Shown: positions 27,599-37,900 of the stretch, in pieces
Layout of the letters: each line of letters begins with the position of its first letter
Position numbering within the stretch: position 1 is the stretch's first letter
NCBI RefSeq assembly: GCF_022751215.1
Contig: NZ_JAICDG010000001.1
Location: 1,736,001-1,800,000, forward strand
DNA: 64,000 bases
Origin: Actinomadura terrae
Lineage (GTDB): Bacteria > Actinomycetota > Actinomycetes > Streptosporangiales > Streptosporangiaceae
Direction of reading: 5' to 3'
Notes under the pieces: generated by a model
Told to the model about the DNA's origin: nothing
Database searches by the model: none
Seen by the model: only the letters and a program-made list of their open reading frames with translations
Program-made: the position numbers and the translations under genes

Positions 27599-28752
27599 AC
27601 CTCTCCAAGAAGGCGAACGCGACCGGCGACTCCGCGGCCTCGGGCTTCTCGCTCGACCGTGTCCGCGACGCGTGGGCGGACGCGCCCGGGTGGGCGCGCT
27701 GGATCGCCTACATCCTGCTCATCATCGGCGGCCTGCTGCTGCCGAACCAGGCGATCGGCTCGTTCATGGCGCCGAGCAGCACCGACTGGGCGTCGATGCT
27801 GAGCGACCAGATCGGCATCTACGTGCTGCTCGCGCTCGGCCTCAACGTGGTGGTCGGCATGGCGGGCCTCCTCGACCTCGGGTACGTGGCGTTCTACGCG
27901 GTCGGCGGGTACACGATCGCGATCTTCGCCTCGAAGCACGGCTGGTCGTTCTGGGAGACGCTCGTCCTCGCGATCGTGCTCTCGTCGCTCGCGGGCATCC
28001 TCCTGGGCGCGCCGACGCTGCGGCTGCGCGGCGACTACCTGGCGATCGTCACGCTCGGCTTCGGTGAGATCGTCCGGGTGACGGCCGAGAACAGCACGTA
28101 CGTCAACGGCCCGCGCGGCATCCAGGGCATCCCGCACCCGCCGACGCTGTCGGAGTTCGAGATCATGGGTGTGCAGCCGCTCAAGTACGGGCTGCTGGAC
28201 TCGCGGCCGTACTACTACCTGCTGCTGTTCTTCATCATCCTGACGATCATCTTCGTGAAGCGGCTGGACCGGTCGCGGGTGGGCCGCGCGTGGGCGGCCA
28301 TCCGCGAGGACGAGGACGCGGCCGAGCTGATGGGCGTCCCGACGTTCAAGTTCAAGCTCGCGGCGTTCGCGATCGGCGCGGCGATCGGCGGCAGCGGCGG
28401 CGTCGTCTTCGCCGGCAAGCAGACATCGATCAACCCCGACACCTTCCCGTTCCTCGTGTCGGCGCTGATCCTCGCGGGCGTCGTGCTGGGCGGCTCGGGC
28501 AACATCCCGGGCGTGATACTGGGCGCCTTCGTGGTCGCGTGGCTGCCCGAGCGGTTCCGCTTCATGCAGGACTACCGGATGCTGATCTTCGGTGCCGCGC
28601 TGGTGCTGATGATGATCTTCCGTCCGGAGGGGCTGTGGCCGTCCCGCCGCCGCAAGGCCGAGTTGGCGGAGGGCACCGGCGGCATGGGCAGTATGGGAGC
28701 CGAGGTGGCCGGGCCCGGCCAGGCCGCCGCCGCCGGGGAGGTGGGCAAGTGA
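27595..28752 (+). CDS. livM: Branched-chain amino-acid ABC transporter permease (LivM)
   Basis: Second permease subunit, 385 residues. LGLNVVVGMAGLLDLGYVAFYAVGGYT and TLRLRGDYLAIVTLGFGEIVRV are LivM hallmarks, and GRAWAAIREDEDAAELMGV is the ATPase-contact loop. The N terminus has an extra cytoplasmic 35 residues and the C terminus a Gly/Ala-rich tail. It overlaps livH by four bases and livG by four (GTGA), so the genes are translationally coupled. Confidence 0.95.
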   Translation: MNLSKKANATGDSAASGFSLDRVRDAWADAPGWARWIAYILLIIGGLLLPNQAIGSFMAPSSTDWASMLSDQIGIYVLLALGLNVVVGMAGLLDLGYVAFYAVGGYTIAIFASKHGWSFWETLVLAIVLSSLAGILLGAPTLRLRGDYLAIVTLGFGEIVRVTAENSTYVNGPRGIQGIPHPPTLSEFEIMGVQPLKYGLLDSRPYYYLLLFFIILTIIFVKRLDRSRVGRAWAAIREDEDAAELMGVPTFKFKLAAFAIGAAIGGSGGVVFAGKQTSINPDTFPFLVSALILAGVVLGGSGNIPGVILGAFVVAWLPERFRFMQDYRMLIFGAALVLMMIFRPEGLWPSRRRKAELAEGTGGMGSMGAEVAGPGQAAAAGEVGK

Positions 28753-29540
28753 CCGAGGCGAGCGGGCGGGCGCCGGTGCTGGAGCTGCGCGAGGTCGTCA
28801 TGCGCTTCGGCGGCGTCGTCGCCCTGAACAAGGTCGACATCACGATCGGCAAGGGCGAGATCTTCGCGCTGATCGGCCCCAACGGCGCCGGTAAGACGAC
28901 GGTGTTCAACGTGACCACCGGCGTCTACCGGCCGACCGAGGGCGAGGTGGTGTTCGACGGCAAGCGGATCGACGGCAAGAAGCGCTACCGCGTCACCAAG
29001 CTCGGCGTCGCGCGGACGTTCCAGAACGTCCGGCTGTTCCACAACATGACGGCGCTGGAGAACATCCTCGTGGGCACCGACTCCCACCACCGGACGGGCA
29101 TCGCCGGGGCGTCGCTCGGCCTGCCGTGGCACCGGCGCGAGGAGCGCCAGGGCCGCGAGCGGGCCCGCGAGCTGCTGGAGCTGGTGGGGATCTCGCACCG
29201 GGCCGGTGAGGCCGCGAAGAACCTCCCCTACGGCGACCAGCGGCGGCTGGAGATCGCGCGGGCGCTCGGCACGGACCCGAAGCTGCTGCTGCTGGACGAG
29301 CCGGCCGCCGGCATGAACCCGGCGGAGAAGATCGGTCTCCAGGAGCTGATCCGCACGATCCGCGACACCGGCGTCACGGTGCTGCTGATCGAGCACGACA
29401 TGAGCCTCGTGATGGGGATCAGCGACCGGGTCGCGGTGCTGGACTTCGGCCAGAAGATCGCCGACGGGCTGCCGGCCGAGGTGCAGAACGACCCGCGGGT
29501 CATCGAGGCGTATCTGGGGGCTCCGGCCGATGCTTCTTGA
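28749..29540 (+). CDS. livG: Branched-chain amino-acid ABC transporter ATPase (LivG)
   Basis: Cytosolic ATPase subunit of 263 residues: Walker A GPNGAGKTT near residue 44, VARTFQNVRLFHNMTALEN, a LivG-type signature NLPYGDQRRLEIARAL, Walker B LLLLDEPAAGMNP and the switch His in LLIEHDMSLVM. Signature motif LPYGDQ replaces the canonical LSGGQ, as usual in this subfamily. The GTG start overlaps the livM stop. Confidence 0.95.
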   Translation: MTEASGRAPVLELREVVMRFGGVVALNKVDITIGKGEIFALIGPNGAGKTTVFNVTTGVYRPTEGEVVFDGKRIDGKKRYRVTKLGVARTFQNVRLFHNMTALENILVGTDSHHRTGIAGASLGLPWHRREERQGRERARELLELVGISHRAGEAAKNLPYGDQRRLEIARALGTDPKLLLLDEPAAGMNPAEKIGLQELIRTIRDTGVTVLLIEHDMSLVMGISDRVAVLDFGQKIADGLPAEVQNDPRVIEAYLGAPADAS

Positions 29541-30339
29541 GATCGAGGACATCCACGTCCACTACGGAAAGATCGCGGCGCTCAAGGGCATCACCGCGTC
29601 GGTCGACCAGGGCGAGATCGTCACGCTGATCGGCGCCAACGGCGCCGGGAAGACGACCACGCTGAAGACGATCTCGGGGCTGCGCTCGCTGACGTCGGGG
29701 CGGATCCGGTTCGACGGCAACGACATCAGCTCGCTCGCGGGCCACAAGCGGGTGCTCGTCGGCATCGGGCAGGCGCCGGAGGGCCGGGGGATCTTCCCGG
29801 GCATGACGGTGGAGGAGAACCTCCTGATGGGCGCCTTCGCCCGCAAGGACGACTCGTCCAAGGAGCTCGCCGAGGCCTACGAGCTGTTCCCCCGGCTCGC
29901 CGAGCGCAAGTCGCAGGCGGGCGGCACCATGTCCGGCGGCGAGCAGCAGATGCTCGCGATCGGGCGGGCGCTCATGGCCAAGCCCAAGGTGCTGCTGCTG
30001 GACGAGCCGTCCATGGGACTCGCGCCGATGCTCGTCCAGCAGATCTTCACGATCATCCAGGAGATCAACCGGCGCGGCACGACCGTGCTGCTGGTCGAGC
30101 AGAACGCCCAGCAGGCGCTCCAGATCGCGCACCGCGCGTACGTGCTGGAGACCGGGCGGGTCGTGAAGACGGCGCCCGCCGGGGACCTGCTGGACGACCC
30201 CGAGGTCCGCGCGGCCTACCTGGGCGGCGACCTGGGCGACGGCGGCAAGGGCGACGAGGGCGGCAAGGGCGTCTCCGGCCCTGAGGCGGCTCCTCGCGAC
30301 ACGCGGCCGGACGCGCCGTCCTCGGGCGGCGCCGGGTAG
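29530..30339 (+). CDS. livF: Branched-chain amino-acid ABC transporter ATPase (LivF)
   Basis: Second ATPase subunit, 269 residues. Walker A GANGAGKTTTLKTI, GQAPEGRGIFPGMTVEENL, signature MSGGEQQMLAIGRAL, Walker B VLLLDEPSMGLAP and LLVEQNAQQAL are all present. The last 35 residues form a Gly/Asp/Ser-rich tail beyond the usual LivF end. It overlaps livG by 11 bases and ends the operon before a bidirectional hairpin. Confidence 0.95.
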   Translation: MLLEIEDIHVHYGKIAALKGITASVDQGEIVTLIGANGAGKTTTLKTISGLRSLTSGRIRFDGNDISSLAGHKRVLVGIGQAPEGRGIFPGMTVEENLLMGAFARKDDSSKELAEAYELFPRLAERKSQAGGTMSGGEQQMLAIGRALMAKPKVLLLDEPSMGLAPMLVQQIFTIIQEINRRGTTVLLVEQNAQQALQIAHRAYVLETGRVVKTAPAGDLLDDPEVRAAYLGGDLGDGGKGDEGGKGVSGPEAAPRDTRPDAPSSGGAG

Positions 30340-30367
30340 CGCGCGCCCCGCAGGCGATCATGTGGGG

Positions 30368-30406
30368 CGCCCGCCGCCTCCCGGTCCGTCCGGGAAGCGG
30401 CGGGCG
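30368..30406. terminator. Bidirectional terminator between livF and lipoprotein gene
   Basis: Arms 30368-30384 and 30390-30406 form a 17-bp stem with one mismatch and a five-base loop, between two convergent genes. Confidence 0.8.
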
Positions 30407-30427
30407 TTCCGCCTACCGGCCGGAAGG

Positions 30428-30985
30428 TCAGGGGAGCGGGATCTCGGCCGGGGGCGGGTCGCTGACGGCGCCCACCGGCGGGGACCCGTACAGCCGGACG
30501 GCCTTGGCCTTCGAGCCGCGCGGCACGTCGAACCACAGGTCGAACTCGCAGCGCATCGCCGCGCCGACCGACAGCCGCTCCGGCTGCCGCTTGATCATGG
30601 TGGCGTTGACGTCCGGCGTGTACACCTTGCCGTCGGTGGTGACGAGCCGCTGCTTCCAGGTGTCGAAGACCTGGATGTCGCGGCCGGTGTTCACCGTGAG
30701 CAGCCGCAGGCGGGTGAACGCGCCGTGCGCGCCCATCACGCCGTGGGTGCCCATCACCTCCGTGATCTGCTCGCGGAACCCGATCACCGTGAACTGCATG
30801 TCGGCGCTGCGTCCGGTCTTGCCGGTCGTGGCCGCCTCGGACTCGCGGACCTTCTCGGCCGGGATCGCGTAGGTGGTCGCGGAATCGTGCTTCTCGCCCG
30901 AGCAGCCGGCCAGCGGCACGGCGGCGGCGAGCGCCAGCGCGAGGGCGGCAGCGGAACGCATGGACGGGCGCAGGGACGGGCGCAT
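30428..30985 (-). CDS. Predicted lipoprotein, DUF4352-like
   Basis: Secreted lipoprotein of 185 residues. A basic start and hydrophobic segment end in lipobox LAGC near residue 28. The rest resembles immunoglobulin-like DUF4352 domains: FTVIGFREQITEVMG, FTRLRLLTVNTGRDIQVFDTWKQRLVTTDGKVYTPD and EFDLWFDVPRGSKAKAVRLYG. Function unknown. On the minus strand TACGTT (30992-30997) lies six bases before the ATG, suggesting leaderless transcription. ATG further in (codon 9) is also possible. Confidence 0.8.
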   Translation of the reverse strand: MRPSLRPSMRSAAALALALAAAVPLAGCSGEKHDSATTYAIPAEKVRESEAATTGKTGRSADMQFTVIGFREQITEVMGTHGVMGAHGAFTRLRLLTVNTGRDIQVFDTWKQRLVTTDGKVYTPDVNATMIKRQPERLSVGAAMRCEFDLWFDVPRGSKAKAVRLYGSPPVGAVSDPPPAEIPLP

Positions 30986-31128
30986 GGACGGAACGTACGG
31001 CCGATCTCCGTGCGGGTGGAACGTCCACGAGCGGATCGCAACCCAACCGCGACCCCGGGGATGGAACGGGCCGAGGGAGGGGACCGGGGGAAGGCGGGGA
31101 CCGGGGGAGCGGGCCGGGCATGCAGAAG

Positions 31129-31197
31129 CCCGGGATCACCTTTGGGGCCGTACGAACCTTCCCCGGGCGCGTACGTTGTCTACTCGGTGATCCCGGG
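31129..31197. repeat. Long-range 12-bp inverted repeat
   Basis: CCCGGGATCACC (31129-31140) and its exact complement (31186-31197) enclose 45 bases that contain further short pairing (CGTACG at both ends of an inner stem). It lies 55 bases beyond the thioesterase stop on the minus strand and upstream of the lipoprotein gene, in an otherwise empty 267-bp gap. It may be a terminator or a structured leader. Confidence 0.5.
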
Positions 31198-31252
31198 CCG
31201 TTCCGATCCACGCTACAGACCCGGGGCGGTCAATCGCAAAGGAAGCGGTGGA

Positions 31253-31699
31253 TCAGGTGCCGGGGAGGTCGCGGAGCATGCAGGTCAGCCGCGCGGTGCA
31301 GACCCGCCGGTCCTGGTCGTCGGTGATCACGATGTCGTAGGTGGCGAGCGTCCGCCCGCCGTGCACGCGGGTCGCGACGCCGGTCACATAGCCCTCGCTC
31401 GCCGACCGGTGGTGGGTGGCGTTGATCTCGATCCCGACCGCGATCCGGGACGGCCCGGCGTGCAGCGCGGCGCCCGAGGAGCCGAGCGTCTCGGCCAGCA
31501 CGCAGGACGCGCCGCCGTGCAGCAGCCCGTACGGCTGGGTGTTCCCCGCGACCGGCATGCGTCCCACGACCCGCTCGGCGCTGCCCTCCAGGAACTCGAT
31601 CCCCATGGACTTGGCCAGGTCACCGTAGGAATGGTCGTCCAGACCCGAGAGGATCCTGGCATTCCGCTCGGTCGCGGTCTCGCCGCCGGTGTCGCTCAC
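31253..31699 (-). CDS. PaaI-family hotdog thioesterase
   Basis: Acyl-CoA thioesterase-like hotdog protein of 148 residues. The catalytic-type motif QPYGLLHGGASCVLAETLGSSGA is followed by GIEINATHHRSASEGYVTGVATRVHGGRTLATYDIVITDD. GTG 31699 is preferred because GGAGG lies six bases upstream; longer in-frame extensions run into the polA promoter. The substrate is unknown. It is transcribed divergently from polA from an overlapping promoter. Confidence 0.88.
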   Translation of the reverse strand: MSDTGGETATERNARILSGLDDHSYGDLAKSMGIEFLEGSAERVVGRMPVAGNTQPYGLLHGGASCVLAETLGSSGAALHAGPSRIAVGIEINATHHRSASEGYVTGVATRVHGGRTLATYDIVITDDQDRRVCTARLTCMLRDLPGT

Positions 31700-31727
31700 G
31701 AAGCCTCCACAAAAGTGTCCCAGGCGC

Positions 31728-31737
31728 AGACTAGAGT
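31728..31737. promoter_or_regulatory. Overlapping divergent -10 boxes of polA and thioesterase gene
   Basis: On the plus strand TAGAGT (31732-31737) sits six bases before the polA GTG. On the minus strand TAGTCT (complement of 31728-31733) is suited to the thioesterase gene. The two hexamers share two bases, so polymerase cannot occupy both at once. Confidence 0.55.
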
Positions 31738-31743
31738 CCTGGT

Positions 31744-34433
<2,690 letters not shown>

Positions 34434-34434
<1 letters not shown>

Positions 34435-34582
34435 ATTGCAATCCCGGCCCAGCGTGCTCGCCTGGCGGCTCGCACGCTGACCGTGCTTGTGCGAGCGCGG
34501 ATCGCTTCGCGATCTTCGCGGTGGGGGCTCGCCTTCGGCTTCGCCCCCACCGCTCAGCTAGCGCGCTCGCGTGACGGCTGAG
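34434..34582. repeat. Structured intergenic repeat, copy 2
   Basis: Homologue of 1466-1612, beginning at the polA stop codon. It contains a hairpin GATCGC-TTC-GCGATC and an 11-bp stem GCGGTGGGGGC (34518-34528) with its complement (34543-34553). Alignment by eye is nearly continuous, with scattered substitutions. It may serve as the polA terminator. Confidence 0.75.
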
Positions 34583-34865
34583 GTTTCTCCACGGCCCGTT
34601 CTTCTCTGGGCTGTGATGGGGTGGCTGTTCTGTGTACCCGTGGTCGCTTTGGTGTGTCCTCGGCGTCGGGGGTGTCGGGGGATTTGTTGCGGTTTGAGTG
34701 GTGGGTTTACCGGGGGTTTTCGGACTTGGGGTGATCCCGTGTGCGGGCGGGGCGGTGCGGGGGGATGCGGCGGGTAAGCGAGTAGGTGTCCATGGATGTC
34801 CGGGGCGCTCTACGCTGTCCCTGGTCGTGCTTCAGGTCCTGTTCCGCGTCGAGGACGGGGGGAAC
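34583..34865. other. G/T-biased gap before polysaccharide deacetylase gene
   Basis: About 280 bp with a plus strand strikingly rich in G and T, unlike neighbouring coding DNA. The only promoter-like element is TACGCT (34811-34816). Short open frames here lack any recognisable protein features. Confidence 0.5.
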
Positions 34866-35999
34866 GTGCCTCTCCTACACAAGATCGCCGGAGTTGTGAT
34901 CATCTGCGCCGTGGTGCTCGGGCTCACGCTGCCGGGGGCGAGACGGGGGCACGACAGGAAGGAGCCCACGGCCACGCAGGCGGGGGCCGTCGGCAAGGCC
35001 ACGCCCAGCGGGCGCGCGGCTCCTGGGGGTGGCGTGAAGGATCGGCCCGCCGGGTCCTCGGCCACGCCCGTGAGTCCCACGCCTTCGGCCACCGCACCGA
35101 TTCCGGCGGCGGCGCCGGGGGCGGTGGCCGCGAAGGCCAACGAGCTGGGCCAGGTGCCGGTGCTCATGTACCACCGGATCATGAAGAAGCCCGAGCTGTC
35201 GCTGGACCGCTCGTCCAAGGAGCTGTACGACGAGCTGACGCGGTTGGCGCGGAGCGGGTACGTCCCGGTCACGGCGGCGGAGTTCGTCGGCGGACGGTTC
35301 GACGTGCCCGCCGGGAGGCACCCCGTGGTCCTGACGTTCGACGACAGCACCCCCGGCCACTTCGGGCTCGACGCGCGGGGCGACCCGAAGCCCGACACCG
35401 CCGTCGCGGTCATCGAGCAGGTGGCGCGGGAAAACCCGGGCTTCCGTCCGGTGGCGACGTTCTACCTCAACAAGGACCTGTTCCAGCTGGGCGAGGCCGA
35501 GGCGGCGGCGGGCGTCAGGTGGCTCGTCCAGCACGGGTTCGAGCTGGGCAACCACACGACGACCCACCCCGATCTCGCGGGCATGTCCGAGAAGCAGGTC
35601 CGCGACGAGATCGGCGGGATGGAGGACGAGATCCTCCGCGTCTCAGGGACGCACACCAGCACGCTCGCCTACCCGTTCGGGTCGGCGCCGCGCAAGAAGG
35701 CGTGGGCGCGCGAGGACGCGCGGTACCGCTTCCAGGGGATCTTCCTGGCCGGCTGGCGGCCGTCGGAGTCGCCCTTCGACGAGAAGTTCGACCGGTGGGC
35801 GATCAACCGCGTCCGGTCGGAGGGGAAGATCGCCGAGAACGACTGCAAGCGGTACTGCTCGACCGCTTGGCTGGAGTACCTGGACAGGAACCCCGATGAG
35901 CGGTACACATCTGACGGTGATCCCGACACGGTCACGATTCCGAGGGCTGCGCAGGACCGGATCGCCAAGGATTACAGGGCCCGCGCCCGTGTCTACTAG
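34866..35999 (+). CDS. Polysaccharide deacetylase (NodB-fold), membrane anchored
   Basis: Predicted extracytoplasmic carbohydrate esterase of 377 residues acting on cell-wall or capsular polysaccharide. One N-terminal transmembrane segment (about residues 7-24) is followed by a Pro/Ala/Thr-rich linker to residue 95 and the NodB domain. Motif 1 is VVLTFDDS (the usual final Gly is Ser), motif 2 is ELGNHTTTHPDL with both metal-ligand histidines, and LAYPFGSAP follows. GTG 34866 follows GGGGGGAA; GTG 34827 is an alternative that lies ten bases after TACGCT. Confidence 0.88.
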   Translation: MPLLHKIAGVVIICAVVLGLTLPGARRGHDRKEPTATQAGAVGKATPSGRAAPGGGVKDRPAGSSATPVSPTPSATAPIPAAAPGAVAAKANELGQVPVLMYHRIMKKPELSLDRSSKELYDELTRLARSGYVPVTAAEFVGGRFDVPAGRHPVVLTFDDSTPGHFGLDARGDPKPDTAVAVIEQVARENPGFRPVATFYLNKDLFQLGEAEAAAGVRWLVQHGFELGNHTTTHPDLAGMSEKQVRDEIGGMEDEILRVSGTHTSTLAYPFGSAPRKKAWAREDARYRFQGIFLAGWRPSESPFDEKFDRWAINRVRSEGKIAENDCKRYCSTAWLEYLDRNPDERYTSDGDPDTVTIPRAAQDRIAKDYRARARVY

Positions 36000-36020
36000 C
36001 CGGGAGCGCGTGAAAGCGGA

Positions 36021-36049
36021 TTGACCACGAGAGATTGGTCCCATATCCT
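36021..36049 (+). promoter_or_regulatory. Promoter of rpsA
   Basis: TTGACC (36021-36026), a 17-base spacer, and TATCCT (36044-36049): the best consensus housekeeping-sigma promoter in the window. Transcription near 36056 would give a leader of about 180 bases before rpsA, leaving room for autogenous control by S1. Confidence 0.75.
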
Positions 36050-36238
36050 GATCGCTGCGCTGTGGGCCTGCGTGCGCTTCGGACGGAGCAGGCTCGCGCT
36101 CGGTCAGGTCGGCGACATCGGTTCGGTACAACGACGGGGCAACCGCCCGCGTCCCCTTCCGGTTCTCGGCAGGGCGGATAACGGCCCTCCGCGCACAACC
36201 CATACGACTTCCATGTCCGTACCGGAGCCAGCCGACAC

Positions 36239-37729
36239 ATGACGAGCAGCACCGAGGCCACCTCGACCACCCCGCAGGTAGCGGTCAACGACATCGGGTC
36301 CGAGGAAGCCTTCCTCGCAGCGATCGACGAGACCATCAAGTACTTCAATGACGGCGACATTGTCGAGGGCACTGTCGTCAAGGTCGATCGTGACGAGGTC
36401 CTCCTCGACATCGGCTACAAGACCGAGGGCGTCATCCCCTCGCGAGAGCTGTCCATCAAGCACGATGTCGACCCCAACGAGGTCGTCACCGTCGGCGACC
36501 ACGTCGAGGCCCTCGTCCTCCAGAAGGAGGACAAGGAGGGCCGGCTGATCCTGTCCAAGAAGCGCGCCCAGTACGAGCGCGCCTGGGGCACGATCGAGAA
36601 GATCAAGGACGAGGACGGCATCGTCACCGGGACCGTCATCGAGGTCGTCAAGGGCGGCCTCATCCTCGACATCGGCCTGCGGGGCTTCCTGCCCGCGTCG
36701 CTGGTGGAGATGCGCCGGGTCCGCGACCTCCAGCCCTATGTGGGCCGGGAGCTCGAAGCCAAAATCATCGAGTTGGACAAGAACCGCAACAACGTGGTCC
36801 TGTCCCGCCGTGCCTGGCTGGAGCAGACGCAGAGCGAGGTCCGCCAGACCTTCCTCAACACGCTCCAGAAGGGCCAGGTCCGCAAGGGCGTCGTCTCCTC
36901 GATCGTCAACTTCGGCGCGTTCGTCGACCTCGGCGGCGTGGACGGGCTCGTGCACGTCTCCGAACTCTCCTGGAAGCACATCGACCACCCGTCCGAGGTC
37001 GTCGAGGTCGGCCAGGAGGTCACGGTCGAGGTCCTGGACGTCGACATGGAGCGCGAGCGCGTCTCCCTGTCGCTCAAGGCCACCCAGGAAGACCCGTGGC
37101 AGCAGTTCGCCCGCACCCACCAGATCGGCCAGGTCGTGCCGGGCCGCGTCACCAAGCTGGTGCCGTTCGGCGCGTTCGTCCGGGTCGAGGAGGGCATCGA
37201 GGGCCTGGTCCACATCTCCGAGCTGGCCGAGCGGCACGTGGAGATCCCCGAGCAGGTCGTCCAGGTCGGCGACGAGATCTTCGTGAAGATCATCGACATC
37301 GACCTCGACCGGCGCCGCATCAGCCTGTCGCTCAAGCAGGCCAACGAGGGCGCCGCGGCCATCGAGGAAGAGGACTTCGACCCGACGCTGTACGGGATGC
37401 CCGCGGAGTACGACGACCAGGGCAACTACAAGTACCCCGAGGGCTTCGACGCCGACACCGGCGAGTGGCTGGAGGGCTTCGACGAGCAGCGCGAGACCTG
37501 GGAGCGGCAGTACGCCGAGGCCCGCGCCCGCTTCGACGCCCACCGCAAGCAGATCGAGGAGGCCCGCAAGGCCGAGGCCGAGGCCGACGCGGCCCCCGCG
37601 GGCGGTGCCGGCGGTGGCGGCGGCGAGACCTCCTACTCGGGCGGCGGCGAGAGCGAGACGACCGGTGGCGCCCTCGCCACCGACGAGGCGCTCGCGGCCC
37701 TGCGGGAGAAGCTCTCCGGCGGCCAGTGA
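36239..37729 (+). CDS. rpsA: 30S ribosomal protein S1
   Basis: mRNA-binding ribosomal protein of 496 residues with four S1 domains, starting at GDIVEGTVVKVDRDEVLLDIGYKTEG, GTVIEVVKGGLILDIGLRGFLP, GVVSSIVNFGAFVDLGGVDGLVHVSE and GRVTKLVPFGAFVRVEEGIEGLVHISE. Four rather than six domains is normal in actinobacteria. The C-terminal 130 residues are acidic, then Gly/Ser-rich. The Shine-Dalgarno before the ATG is weak (GGAG 14 bases away), consistent with S1 mRNAs being self-regulated. Confidence 0.97.
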   Translation: MTSSTEATSTTPQVAVNDIGSEEAFLAAIDETIKYFNDGDIVEGTVVKVDRDEVLLDIGYKTEGVIPSRELSIKHDVDPNEVVTVGDHVEALVLQKEDKEGRLILSKKRAQYERAWGTIEKIKDEDGIVTGTVIEVVKGGLILDIGLRGFLPASLVEMRRVRDLQPYVGRELEAKIIELDKNRNNVVLSRRAWLEQTQSEVRQTFLNTLQKGQVRKGVVSSIVNFGAFVDLGGVDGLVHVSELSWKHIDHPSEVVEVGQEVTVEVLDVDMERERVSLSLKATQEDPWQQFARTHQIGQVVPGRVTKLVPFGAFVRVEEGIEGLVHISELAERHVEIPEQVVQVGDEIFVKIIDIDLDRRRISLSLKQANEGAAAIEEEDFDPTLYGMPAEYDDQGNYKYPEGFDADTGEWLEGFDEQRETWERQYAEARARFDAHRKQIEEARKAEAEADAAPAGGAGGGGGETSYSGGGESETTGGALATDEALAALREKLSGGQ

Positions 37730-37748
37730 CCCGTCACTGACACCGAGA

Positions 37749-37792
37749 CCACGGCCGGAGAACGATCTTTGCGGATCGGGCTCCGGCCGTGG
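37749..37792 (+). terminator. rpsA terminator
   Basis: A 12-bp stem (37749-37760 with 37781-37792) encloses an inner CGATC/GATCG stem (37763-37767, 37774-37778), together forming one long imperfect hairpin 20 bases after the stop codon. Confidence 0.75.
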
Positions 37793-37900
37793 CCGTTTCG
37801 CGCGCGCGGACACCCGCCTGGGCAATAGAGTCCGCAGTGCCGCACGGTCGCGGCGCCGCCGCGCGCAGGTCCGCTCGTCCCCCGGGGAGCTCTCGTTCAA

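Noticed and set aside
34445..34777. ORFs reading through the second repeat copy and the G/T-rich gap.
   Set aside because: Repeat-derived or compositionally odd, without start signals or domains.
36021..36242. Small ORF in the rpsA leader.
   Set aside because: It would begin on the -35 box of the rpsA promoter, and the rpsA start overlaps its end. No supporting features.
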